Below the pieces are notes generated by a model. That model ran no database searches. It worked only from the letters and a program-made list of their open reading frames with translations, and was not told the DNA's origin. This document shows positions 8,650 through 16,539 of a DNA stretch of 64,000 nt, in pieces (positions within the stretch are counted from its first letter, which is position 1; each line of letters begins with the position of its first letter). Both the position numbers and the translations under genes were made by a program. The stretch is from NCBI GenBank assembly GCA_964194625.1, contig CAXMNC010000130.1, positions 3,294 through 67,293 on the forward strand. The letters are read 5' to 3'. This DNA is from SPGG2 sp964194625. Lineage in GTDB: Bacteria > Pseudomonadota > Gammaproteobacteria > Acidiferrobacterales > SPGG2.

Positions 8650-9444
8650 TTATAACCTGTCGGCGTGCCTAGACGCACGCTCGTGCCACTCGTGATCGAA
8701 TCGCCGCATGAAACCCGTAATCTTTGCTACACGTTTATTGAAACGTTCAGTGTGTCTACTCGGATTGTGTTTTTTTGGACTCGGTAGCGATGCCACCAGA
8801 GCGACCGCCTGATCTAGGGTTAAGGCCGAAACCGGGACGCCCCAATATGCGTACGATGCTGCTTGCACACCATAGATGCCAGGGCCAAACTCGGCGATGT
8901 TCAGATAGAGCTCGAGGATACGTCGCTTCTTGAGTCGTCGCTCCATGCCCCAGGTAAGGATTAATTCATGCCATTTGCGCAGAGGATTGCGGGCTGAGCT
9001 CAAAAAAAGGTTTTTAGTGGTCTGCTGTGAGATCGTACTGGCACCCAACACGAAGCGGCTCTCGGCAAGATTGTAATTCATGGCCTCTTTGAAGGCGATG
9101 AAGTCGAAGCCATGATGCTCGTAGAAACGGCTGTCTTCGGCGACAACAACCGCGCGCACGACGTCACTCGGGATATCAGCCAGGGTGACCGGCTGCCAAC
9201 GCAGTGCCGGCAGTTCTCGGTCGCGACGCTGCTTATGCTGGTAATCACTAATGAATCTGGACTTGGGCACGGGGCCGACGGTAAGCCTATCCCAATCTGG
9301 CCATATGAGGGCTATGTAAAACGCATCTACGATCAGCACAAGTAGCAGCGAATAAAATGACCAGCGCACTAAACGCACAAGCCACTTAAACAGGGACGAT
9401 GTGTCGGTATGCTTGCGCCGGCGACGACGCGTTATCCAGATCAT
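8650..9444 (-). CDS. mtgA: Monofunctional biosynthetic peptidoglycan transglycosylase
   Basis: A 264-residue GT51 glycosyltransferase that polymerises lipid II into glycan strands. A very basic N-terminus (ITRRRRRKH) precedes one membrane anchor (residues about 25-50), then the GT51 motif 1 EDSRFYEHHGFD with the catalytic Glu, GASTISQQTTKN, and RRLKKRRILELYLN. No transpeptidase domain is present. It is divergent from the M48-like gene with about 86 bases between them. Confidence 0.93.
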   Translation of the reverse strand: MIWITRRRRRKHTDTSSLFKWLVRLVRWSFYSLLLVLIVDAFYIALIWPDWDRLTVGPVPKSRFISDYQHKQRRDRELPALRWQPVTLADIPSDVVRAVVVAEDSRFYEHHGFDFIAFKEAMNYNLAESRFVLGASTISQQTTKNLFLSSARNPLRKWHELILTWGMERRLKKRRILELYLNIAEFGPGIYGVQAASYAYWGVPVSALTLDQAVALVASLPSPKKHNPSRHTERFNKRVAKITGFMRRFDHEWHERASRHADRL

Positions 9445-9530
9445 CTTGTGCTATAACAGAGAACAGATACTCATGGAACTTCATTTACAAACAATAAAGA
9501 ACCGAGATCGGTAATCGTTGCCGCGCAAAC

Positions 9531-10853
9531 ATGGTCGATCCCTATCCTCACCAAAGGTCGCTGTTTGCAATTTCGATGGTGCTTTCAGCACTTTTTTGGA
9601 TCGGCCTTGCCTTCCTCTTCAAGATGGCGGTGAAAAATGGGCCGTTGGTGATCGGGGTGGATCATTTTGCCATCGGCGCGGCAGTTCTGATAATTTTAGT
9701 TTACCTGGTCGCCCACCTTCGTAAAGCCAGACGGGTGGCCTATTTGCGTGGGGAGGCGGTTGAAATCGGCACCAAGCAACACCCGGATCTATTCTCGCGC
9801 CTCAAATCCACATGCCGACGACTGGAAATCGAGGATCGCCCGGCCGCCTATCTGTTTCAGAATCCAGAGATTACGGATTGTTTCAGTTTGCGGTTTCAGG
9901 GTGCCAGTTTTCTCGCCTTAAACGGCGAGGTCATCGGTGCGCTGACCGATCGTCAGGGGGCTATCGACTTCGTAATGGGCCAAGAACTGGGGCGCATCGA
10001 CGATCGCCAGGCGCCGTGGACCACCTTCTTGCTGCCGGCGTCAGTGTTGCCATTGATCGGCGCTGCCTACGCGCGCGCCAAGATCTACACCTATGACCGC
10101 TGCGGGATTGCGGCTTGCAAAACAAAGGTAGATGCCGCCTTTGCGCTTGCCGTCGGCGCGAGCGGTAGCCGCCGCTGGAAATCGTTCAACATCCCCCAGT
10201 TCGCGAGTCAAAGCAATGATAGCAGTGGTTTTTGGATGTCACTTGAGCAACTGATCTCATCAACTCCTTGGCTTAGCAAACGCATGGCCCATCTTAGAGC
10301 GATCGCCACCAATAGCGAGAGTTTTGTGCCACGTCGACACCTGCTTGCTTACCCGATTGCAAGCCTAGTACCCAACATCGGCACGCGCGCATGGCTGGGG
10401 GGGTTTCGCGTATTGGTACTGGCACTATGGGTGGCGGTTATTATGCACATTGGTATTGCCACTCGTGATTGGGTGGTGCGTTATGAAATCATCGATTGGG
10501 TTGCGGCTCGATTTCAGTCAACCCCAGGCGCGATGACAACCCCCAGTGCGGTGAGCCCTACCCCGAAGACGGAAAAACCAGGAGATGCGTACGCGAGCGT
10601 GGATGCCGACCTAAAACAGCTTGGCGGGCTTGCGCTTGCACGCCAAGGTGCCGAGCGAGATGTTCCGTGTGAGATCGGCAACCCAGAGACCATCAAATTG
10701 CGTTACCGCTGGACTCGCTACGCCTTTAGCTGTGATGAGCCCGTGGTCTACACGATGATCGAACATGGTGAATTCGAACCTGGAAGGCTCGCGCACATCC
10801 GCAAATACGATTGGAAGAGAAAACAGATCTTAGCGGGGCAATCCAAACCTTGA
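9531..10853 (+). CDS. M48-family-like membrane protein with lost zinc ligands (pseudoprotease)
   Basis: A 440-residue protein with two N-terminal membrane segments (about 10-33 and 45-62) and one near residues 285-310, arranged like HtpX/M48 membrane peptidases. The motif region reads VMGQELGRID at 148-157, where active members have HELGHI: Gln151 and Arg155 replace both His ligands, although Glu152 remains. The third ligand is also gone: ARAKIYTYDRCG (181-192) aligns with the usual SRAREYxADRxG, with Ile185 in place of Glu. It therefore probably cannot bind zinc. The C-terminus (about 330-440) is a separate region of unknown fold. Function is unknown; a binding or regulatory role is inferred. 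Confidence 0.6.
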   Translation: MVDPYPHQRSLFAISMVLSALFWIGLAFLFKMAVKNGPLVIGVDHFAIGAAVLIILVYLVAHLRKARRVAYLRGEAVEIGTKQHPDLFSRLKSTCRRLEIEDRPAAYLFQNPEITDCFSLRFQGASFLALNGEVIGALTDRQGAIDFVMGQELGRIDDRQAPWTTFLLPASVLPLIGAAYARAKIYTYDRCGIAACKTKVDAAFALAVGASGSRRWKSFNIPQFASQSNDSSGFWMSLEQLISSTPWLSKRMAHLRAIATNSESFVPRRHLLAYPIASLVPNIGTRAWLGGFRVLVLALWVAVIMHIGIATRDWVVRYEIIDWVAARFQSTPGAMTTPSAVSPTPKTEKPGDAYASVDADLKQLGGLALARQGAERDVPCEIGNPETIKLRYRWTRYAFSCDEPVVYTMIEHGEFEPGRLAHIRKYDWKRKQILAGQSKP

Positions 10854-11244
10854 GACGCACAAAGGTGGATCTCAAGAAATTCGGCCGGGCCGCGGACAGT
10901 CGCTCCTAGCCCGTACGCCGGGTAGTGCAGACTCGGCGTTGTGCGCCGCGAAATAGTCACACCACCGGCACCTGCCTGATAATGGACAAGGCGCTTGCTT
11001 TAGGATAAGGTCTCACCCCCCCAATGAGCGGGGCAACTACCCGGATCACCACGGAGGAGTGCACCACGGAAGGGCGAAACATACAAAAGAATAAGAACTG
11101 ACGGGCCCGTAAGGGCCCGTTTTTATTTGCTTTTTCCTATTTGATGGTCACTCCCGCATGTTTTCGGTCGCAACCAAACAGCATCTGTGTGGGCTTCGCC
11201 TGGGTGCCGGGACAACAACTTTAGGCTAGTATTTCGGCAACACA
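10854..11244 (+). other. Intergenic region with GGA-rich possible small RNA and strong terminator
   Basis: About 390 bases without a protein gene. Between 10983 and 11072 the plus strand has several GGA trinucleotides in ATGGA, AGGAT, CGGAT, ACGGAGGA and ACGGAAG contexts, including a duplicated CACCACGGA. An unusually strong intrinsic terminator follows at 11101-11126. A weak -10-like GATAAT lies at 10978-10983. The pattern resembles Csr/Rsm-type decoy RNAs, which carry many (A)NGGA motifs before a terminator, but it is only a resemblance. It could also be the trailer of the upstream gene. Confidence 0.3.
11101..11126 (+). terminator. Rho-independent terminator
   Basis: Perfect 8-bp stem ACGGGCCC/GGGCCCGT closed by a GTAA tetraloop and followed directly by TTTTATTT. 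It ends whatever transcript comes from 10854-11100 and separates it from the PP-loop gene. Confidence 0.85.
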
Positions 11245-12306
11245 ATGGAGGCAAGTGACGGTTTGAACGAACCGCAAAAAGCGATCGCCCTCATTTCGGG
11301 CGGCCTAGATTCGATGCTGGCAGCCCGACTGATAATTGAGCAGGGCGTACACGTAGAGGGTATTAACTTCTATACCGGCTTCTGCGTCGAGGGGCATACC
11401 CACGCAATCCGTAATCACCACCGAGCAAAACCCAAACGGAACAATGCCCTTTGGGTAGCCGAGCAACTCAAGATAAAGCTCCATATTATCGACGTTATCG
11501 AAGAGTACAAGGATGTCGTCATAAACCCCAAGCATGGGTACGGCGCGAATATGAATCCTTGTCTCGACTGTAAATCATTTATGGTCGGCAAGGCGCGACA
11601 GTGGATGGAGCAGAACGGATTCGACTTCATCATCACCGGTGAAGTTATAGGTCAGCGACCGAAGTCCCAACGGCGCGACACTATGCCGGTGGTGGCGCGT
11701 GAATCCGGTGCCTTCGACCGTTTGCTGCGTCCGTTGTGCGCGAGGCTACTGCCACCGACATTACCTGAACGAGAAGGTTGGGTAGACCGCGAAACACTGT
11801 TGCGTATGAACGGCCGCTCGCGCAAACCACAAATGGCACTGGCCAAGCAATTTGGTTTTACCGATTATGCACAGCCGGCAGGTGGTTGCTGCTTTCTTAC
11901 CGATAAAAGCTATTCACACAAACTGGCCGACCTGTGGCAATCGCGCGGCGAGAAACGTTACGACCTCGACGACATTATGCTGTTAAAGGTGGGTCGCCAC
12001 TTACGACCGCGACCCAATTTCAAACTTATCGTCGGTCGCGACGATGGCGAGAATAATTTTCTCCACGGTTACCGCCGGCAGTATGTTCACATGTTTCCCA
12101 CCAGTCACAAGGGTCCTCTGGTTTTGTTGAGCGGCACGGCCGACGCTGGTGATCTGCAACTGGCAGCACGGCTTACGGCGCGCTTCAGCCAAGGGAAAGA
12201 GGATGAGGAAGTGACCGTGGCCGTACACGATACACAGGGGGGCGAGCAGCTAGTAACGGTTAGGCCGATGTCGCCGGCGGAGATCCCCGGCGATTGGTAT
12301 CTATGA
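11245..12306 (+). CDS. PP-loop (MnmA-like) tRNA thiolation-type protein
   Basis: A 353-residue protein of the adenine-nucleotide alpha-hydrolase superfamily. The PP-loop SGGLDS is at residues 18-23. A CLDC pair (106-109) and a CC pair (215-216) could relay sulfur. The N-terminal half resembles the catalytic core of tRNA 2-thiouridylases but lacks the full MnmA layout. Residues about 235-350 form a different C-terminal domain, possibly NFACT-R-like. Such proteins are often annotated as 2-thiouridylate methyltransferases. The stop overlaps the start of the TusA-family gene (ATGA), which points to a shared sulfur-transfer job. The exact RNA or small-molecule target is unknown. Confidence 0.7.
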   Translation: MEASDGLNEPQKAIALISGGLDSMLAARLIIEQGVHVEGINFYTGFCVEGHTHAIRNHHRAKPKRNNALWVAEQLKIKLHIIDVIEEYKDVVINPKHGYGANMNPCLDCKSFMVGKARQWMEQNGFDFIITGEVIGQRPKSQRRDTMPVVARESGAFDRLLRPLCARLLPPTLPEREGWVDRETLLRMNGRSRKPQMALAKQFGFTDYAQPAGGCCFLTDKSYSHKLADLWQSRGEKRYDLDDIMLLKVGRHLRPRPNFKLIVGRDDGENNFLHGYRRQYVHMFPTSHKGPLVLLSGTADAGDLQLAARLTARFSQGKEDEEVTVAVHDTQGGEQLVTVRPMSPAEIPGDWYL

Positions 12307-12539
12307 ATATACACGAGCTCGATGCCCGAAATCTGTTGTGTCCGTTGCCCGTCATCCGAGTCCAGGACAAGGTGAAAGGGCTGGCCGCCGGCGATGTGCT
12401 CGAAGTAGTCTGCACCGACCCGGGAGTGACCAGCGATATCCCGGCCTGGTGTCGTATCAATGGCCACAAGGTCCTGACCACTCGCACGCAAGGCCACGAG
12501 ATCGTGATCCGCATCGAGGTTGGTTCGCTTGACGGATAG
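12303..12539 (+). CDS. TusA-family sulfurtransferase
   Basis: A 78-residue protein with the SirA/TusA signature LDARNLLCPLPVIRVQ; the Cys of CPxP carries the persulfide. It folds as a two-layer alpha/beta sulfur carrier. The start at 12303 gives a 4-base ATGA overlap with the PP-loop gene, so translational coupling is likely. It most plausibly hands sulfur to the PP-loop protein next door, as TusA does through TusBCD-E for MnmA, but here no tusBCDE are near. Whether this is the genome's main TusA is unknown. Confidence 0.85.
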   Translation: MNIHELDARNLLCPLPVIRVQDKVKGLAAGDVLEVVCTDPGVTSDIPAWCRINGHKVLTTRTQGHEIVIRIEVGSLDG

Positions 12540-13716
12540 CTACAGTTGGGCGCCAACCCGAGGTCGCGCGTCACCACCAGACCCCGAGGGCCAGAGGTAT
12601 CGCGAGACGGTCAGGGTAACGTTAGTCGGATCGGTCGTCGACCTGTTCCTCAGTATCGTCAAGATCACCGTCGGCTTTTTCGCTCGTTCACATGCCCTCA
12701 TCGCCGACGGCATTCATTCACTTTCGGATCTCGCCACCGACGCGATAGTGATTTACGCCGCCAAACATGGGAGTCGTGGCGCCGACGAAGAGCACCCTTA
12801 CGGCCACCGACGTATCGAAACCATGGCCACTGTCGGCCTCGGTATCGTATTGATTGCAACCGCGCTTGGTATCACCGTCGACGCCATTCGTCGGCTACTG
12901 CACCCCGAATTGCTGCTGGTCCCAGGGTCGTGGGCATTGGTGATCGCGATAGTGTCGATCATCACCAAAGAAGGTGTGTATCACTATACGATACGAGCGG
13001 CGAAGAAGCATCGGTCCGCCATATTACGTGCGAATGCCTGGCATAGCCGCACCGACGCCCTGTCTTCGGTAATCGTGGTCGTCGGTATCGCCGGTACCAT
13101 GGTCGGTCTTCGTTACCTCGACGCGATCGCGGCTATCGGCGTCGCCTTGATGATTGCCAAGATTGGTTGGGATTTTGGTTGGCAGAGCGTGCGCGAACTT
13201 ATCGATACCGCGCTCGACCCCGACCGCGTGGATGCAATCCGACAAACAATCGAGGCGGTCGGCGGCGTTAAGGCCATGCACTTGTTGCGCAGTCGACGCA
13301 TGGGCGATGATGCGTTGGTGGATGTGCATATTCAAGTCGACCCGACGTTAAGCGTGTCGGAAGGACACCAAATCAGTGAGACGGTGCGTGCACAGTTGAT
13401 CGATGACATCGAAGAAGTCAGCGACGTGATGGTGCACATCGACACCGAGGATGATGAAACATCAATTTCGACCGGCTCGCTGCCACTGCGCGGAGTCATA
13501 CAGAAGCGACTGGACGACTATTTCCGCGATATCGAACCGGCGCAGTACATAGAAAAGACGACGCTGCACTACCTAGACGGCCATATACGCGTCGAGTTGT
13601 TACTGCCGTTAGAGGTGCTGCCGAATAAGGCGGCGGTGATGCCGTTGCGACGACGTTTTAATGAGGCGGTGGCATCGGATAGCGAAATTAGCAGCATCGA
13701 ATTACGTTTTTACTAA
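12520..13716 (+). CDS. Cation diffusion facilitator (CDF) family transporter
   Basis: A 398-residue, roughly six-helix transporter for divalent metals such as Zn, Fe, Mn or Co. Metal-site motifs are HSLSDLATD in TM2 and HSRTDALSS in TM5. A cytoplasmic ferredoxin-like dimerisation domain follows (VDVHIQVDPTLSVSEGH), plus a C-terminal extension of about 75 residues. The start chosen is TTG at 12520, overlapping the tusA-like gene by 20 bases after GAGG; a TTG at 12529 is also possible. Co-translation with two sulfur-transfer genes is unusual for a metal exporter. Confidence 0.82.
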   Translation: MVRLTDSYSWAPTRGRASPPDPEGQRYRETVRVTLVGSVVDLFLSIVKITVGFFARSHALIADGIHSLSDLATDAIVIYAAKHGSRGADEEHPYGHRRIETMATVGLGIVLIATALGITVDAIRRLLHPELLLVPGSWALVIAIVSIITKEGVYHYTIRAAKKHRSAILRANAWHSRTDALSSVIVVVGIAGTMVGLRYLDAIAAIGVALMIAKIGWDFGWQSVRELIDTALDPDRVDAIRQTIEAVGGVKAMHLLRSRRMGDDALVDVHIQVDPTLSVSEGHQISETVRAQLIDDIEEVSDVMVHIDTEDDETSISTGSLPLRGVIQKRLDDYFRDIEPAQYIEKTTLHYLDGHIRVELLLPLEVLPNKAAVMPLRRRFNEAVASDSEISSIELRFY

Positions 13717-13717
13717 C

Positions 13718-13732
13718 GCACCACTTTTGTGC
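13718..13732 (+). promoter_or_regulatory. Imperfect NtrC-binding site
   Basis: GCACCACTTTTGTGC is an inverted repeat GCAC-N7-GTGC with the spacing of the NtrC consensus TGCACC-N5-GGTGCA. It lies about 95 bases upstream of the sigma-54 promoter, a normal enhancer distance. Confidence 0.6.
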
Positions 13733-13748
13733 ATAATAGCGGCCTGAT

Positions 13749-13765
13749 TGCACCACGCCAGTGCA
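13749..13765 (+). promoter_or_regulatory. NtrC-binding site (enhancer) for glnA
   Basis: TGCACCACGCCAGTGCA is a 17-bp dyad, TGCAC-N7-GTGCA, matching the NtrC consensus at both arms. With the site at 13718 it forms a tandem pair upstream of the sigma-54 promoter. Confidence 0.75.
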
Positions 13766-13828
13766 TACCAGCATCGGCCAAGTATCCAACAGGCATTATA
13801 AATCAACAACTTAAATAGAAATCGGGAC

Positions 13829-13843
13829 TGGCACAGTTCGTGC
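13829..13843 (+). promoter_or_regulatory. Sigma-54 (-24/-12) promoter of glnA
   Basis: TGGCACAGTTCGTGC fits TGGCAC-N5-TTGC with one mismatch in the -12 element; the invariant GG and GC are 10 bases apart. It lies 62 bases before the glnA start codon and downstream of two NtrC sites. Confidence 0.8.
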
Positions 13844-13905
13844 GATAGCTATGCATCTTGGCGCTGCATGGGCAACGTCCCCAACCAACCCCGGAGGATT
13901 CACAA

Positions 13906-15315
13906 ATGGCTGCCGCTGATGTTTTTAAGATGATCAAGGACAACAACGTAAAGTTCGTCGACCTGCGTTTTACCGATACCAAAGGTAAGGAACAGCATGT
14001 GTCGGTACCGGCGCATGTGGTCGATGAGACCATGATGGAAGACGGCAAAATGTTTGACGGCTCCAGCATCGCCGGTTGGAAGGGGATTAACGACTCCGAC
14101 ATGGTCCTCATGCCCGAACCCGAAAGCGCCGTGATGGACCCGTTCATGGAAGAACCGACTCTATTACTTCGCTGCGACATTCTGGAACCGACCACCATGC
14201 AGGGTTACGAGCGTGATCCGCGAACCATCGCCAAACGGGCCGAGGCCTACCTGAAGAGTACCGGCGTCGCCGATACCGCGTACTTCGGGCCCGAGCCAGA
14301 GTTTTTTGTCTTTGATGATGTGCGTTGGGGCGCCGATATGAGCGGTAGTTTCTTCAAGGTCGATTCGGAGGAAGCGCAATGGAATTCTGAAAAGGCCTAT
14401 GAAGGCGGCAATCTGGGTCATCGCCCATCCGTTAAGGGCGGCTATTTCCCGGTACCACCGGTGGACTCGCTGCAAGATATGCGTTCCGCCATGGCACTCG
14501 CGATGACCGAGATGGGACTAACCGTCGAAGTCCATCACCACGAGGTGGCGACCGCAGGCCAGAACGAGATTGGCACCCGATTTGCGAGCCTCGTACGCAA
14601 AGCAGATGAATTGCAGATTTTGAAGTATTGCGTGCACAACGTAGCCCATGCCTATGGCAAGACCTCGACCTTCATGCCGAAACCGCTGGTTGGCGATAAC
14701 GGCAATGGCATGCACGTGCACCAATCCTTATCGAAGGGTGGCGAGAGTGTGTTTGCTGGCAATGAGTACGGCGGCTTAAGCCAAACTGCGCTCTATTACA
14801 TAGGTGGCATCTTTAAGCATGCGCGCGCGCTGAATGCGCTTACCAACGCGACCACCAATAGCTACAAGCGGTTAGTGCCTGGCTTCGAGGCGCCGGTGTT
14901 GTTGGCGTATTCGGCCCGTAATCGGTCATCCGCGGTGCGAGTGCCACATGTAGCAAACCCGAAAGCGACGCGAGTGGAGGTCCGTTTTCCTGATTCGGCC
15001 GGTAATCCCTATTTCTCCTTTGCCGCTATGATGATGGCCGGTTTAGATGGTATCGAGAACAAGATCCTCCCCGGCGATCCGCTCGACAAGGACATGTACG
15101 ACCTGCCACCGGAAGAAGAGGCAAAGGTCGCCACCGTGTGCCATTCGCTCGACGGCGCGCTAGAAGCACTCGATGCCGATCGGGACTTCCTCAAGGCCGG
15201 CGGCGTGTTTACTGACGACGTCATCGACGCCTACATCAGCTTGAAAATAGAGGAGGTCACGCGTGTGCGTATGACCACCCATCCGATCGAGTTCGAAATG
15301 TACTACAGCCTTTAA
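13906..15315 (+). CDS. glnA: Glutamine synthetase type I
   Basis: 469 residues, the same length as enterobacterial GlnA. It makes glutamine from glutamate, ammonia and ATP. The ATG at 13906 is chosen because CCGGAGGATT sits just before it; an upstream GTG-type extension would run into the leader. Visible motifs are MFDGSSIAGW, the catalytic FMPKP stretch with NGNGMHVHQS, and the adenylylation loop MYDLPPEE with Tyr398, implying control by the adenylyltransferase GlnE. Transcription is expected from the sigma-54 promoter under NtrC. It is followed by a terminator and then ntrBC. Confidence 0.98.
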   Translation: MAAADVFKMIKDNNVKFVDLRFTDTKGKEQHVSVPAHVVDETMMEDGKMFDGSSIAGWKGINDSDMVLMPEPESAVMDPFMEEPTLLLRCDILEPTTMQGYERDPRTIAKRAEAYLKSTGVADTAYFGPEPEFFVFDDVRWGADMSGSFFKVDSEEAQWNSEKAYEGGNLGHRPSVKGGYFPVPPVDSLQDMRSAMALAMTEMGLTVEVHHHEVATAGQNEIGTRFASLVRKADELQILKYCVHNVAHAYGKTSTFMPKPLVGDNGNGMHVHQSLSKGGESVFAGNEYGGLSQTALYYIGGIFKHARALNALTNATTNSYKRLVPGFEAPVLLAYSARNRSSAVRVPHVANPKATRVEVRFPDSAGNPYFSFAAMMMAGLDGIENKILPGDPLDKDMYDLPPEEEAKVATVCHSLDGALEALDADRDFLKAGGVFTDDVIDAYISLKIEEVTRVRMTTHPIEFEMYYSL

Positions 15316-15343
15316 AGGACATCGGTATCACTAGACATTACGT

Positions 15344-15376
15344 AACGCCCGCAGGCGATCTGGGGGCGTTTTTTTG
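15344..15376 (+). terminator. Rho-independent terminator after glnA
   Basis: AACGCCC pairs with GGGCGTT across a short loop and is followed by a run of seven T. It limits read-through from glnA into ntrB. Confidence 0.8.
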
Positions 15377-15391
15377 ACCGCCTGGCTTTTT

Positions 15392-15408
15392 TGCACTATT
15401 TTGGTGCA
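15392..15408 (+). promoter_or_regulatory. NtrC-binding site in front of ntrB
   Basis: TGCACTATTTTGGTGCA is a near-consensus 17-bp NtrC dyad, placed about 70 bases before the ntrB start. In enterobacteria a site at the same place represses the ntrBC promoter. Autoregulation is inferred by analogy. Confidence 0.8.
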
Positions 15409-15477
15409 GAATCCATAGCCCCAAGAGGAGACTCTTAACTTTTTCTTTTCAAAAGCAAAACGGCTGGACTGAGGCCT

Positions 15478-16539
15478 ATGTCGTCGGAAATCGAGGGCCA
15501 AATTCTCGACAATCTCACCACAGCGGTGCTGGCACTGGACCGTGGGTTGCGACCTATCGCCATCAATCCCGCCACCGAGACCTTGCTCCAGTTAAGCGCC
15601 AAGAAAGTGCTTGGCCAGCCACTGCCTGAGTGCCTACCTAATAACCGGCCGTTGATGCAGGCCCTGGAGCAGGTACTGAGCGACGGCAACGCACTTACCA
15701 CCCGTGGTATTCAGCTGGTACTTGCCAATGACCAAGGGGTAACGGTTGATTGTACCGTATCGCGGTTGGCCGATGATGATGACAACAGTCCATTGCTGGT
15801 GGAGCTATCGCATGTAAACCGCCTGTTGCGGTTAGCCAAAGACGAAAAGATGTTTCGACGCCAGAACGCCAATCGTGCTGTATTAAACGGACTCGCACAT
15901 GAAATCAAAAACCCACTCGGCGGGTTGCGCGGTGCGGCGCAGCTGCTGGAGCGAGAGCTTCACGACGAATCTCTGAAAGAGTACACAAACATCATCATTC
16001 ATGAGGCCGATCGGTTACGCAACTTGGTCGACCGCATGGTCGGGCCGAATCGACCCATCGAGCGGCGCCCGACTAATCTTCACGCCGTCCTTGAACACGT
16101 GCGCAACCTAGTGTTAGCGGAGATACCGGAGGGCATCACTATCGAACGCGACTACGACCCAAGTCTGCCGAACCTCATCGGCGACTCGGCCCAGCTCATT
16201 CAGGCTACTTTGAATATTACTCGCAATGCGGCAGAGGCATTGGACGGTCAGGGTGTTATCCAGTTGCGCACCGGCATCGAGCGGCAATTCACGATCGGAC
16301 AGAAGTGTCATCGCCTGGTACTGCGAGCGGACGTCGAAGACAATGGCCCCGGCATCCCCGATGATTTGATCGATAGCATTTTCTACCCGATGGTAACGGC
16401 AAGACCGGAAGGCACCGGTCTCGGATTGTCCATCGCCCAGGACATTATCAATAAGCACGGCGGTTTGATTGAGTGTACGAGCCAACCGAAGCAAACCATT
16501 TTCAGTATCTACCTACCGTTGGAGAGCAAAGATGGATAG
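15478..16539 (+). CDS. glnL: Nitrogen regulation sensor kinase/phosphatase NtrB
   Basis: A 353-residue cytoplasmic histidine kinase. A PAS domain (about 5-110) is followed by the H-box HEIKNPLGGLRGAAQLL with the phospho-acceptor His, then N-box ITRNAAEAL and G-boxes EDNGPGIPDD and GTGLGLSI. It phosphorylates or dephosphorylates NtrC under control of PII. There is no membrane segment, as expected for NtrB. Its stop overlaps the ntrC start by 8 bases. Confidence 0.95.
   Translation: MSSEIEGQILDNLTTAVLALDRGLRPIAINPATETLLQLSAKKVLGQPLPECLPNNRPLMQALEQVLSDGNALTTRGIQLVLANDQGVTVDCTVSRLADDDDNSPLLVELSHVNRLLRLAKDEKMFRRQNANRAVLNGLAHEIKNPLGGLRGAAQLLERELHDESLKEYTNIIIHEADRLRNLVDRMVGPNRPIERRPTNLHAVLEHVRNLVLAEIPEGITIERDYDPSLPNLIGDSAQLIQATLNITRNAAEALDGQGVIQLRTGIERQFTIGQKCHRLVLRADVEDNGPGIPDDLIDSIFYPMVTARPEGTGLGLSIAQDIINKHGGLIECTSQPKQTIFSIYLPLESKDG

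Noticed and set aside
11040..11072. Repeated CACCACGGA as a start of a CRISPR-like or tandem array
   Set aside because: Only two copies 15 bases apart, with no further units or associated genes.
10854..11100. RNase P RNA, tmRNA, SRP RNA or a known riboswitch in the gap before the PP-loop gene
   Set aside because: None of the conserved core sequences of these RNAs could be found; only the GGA-rich pattern and the terminator remain.
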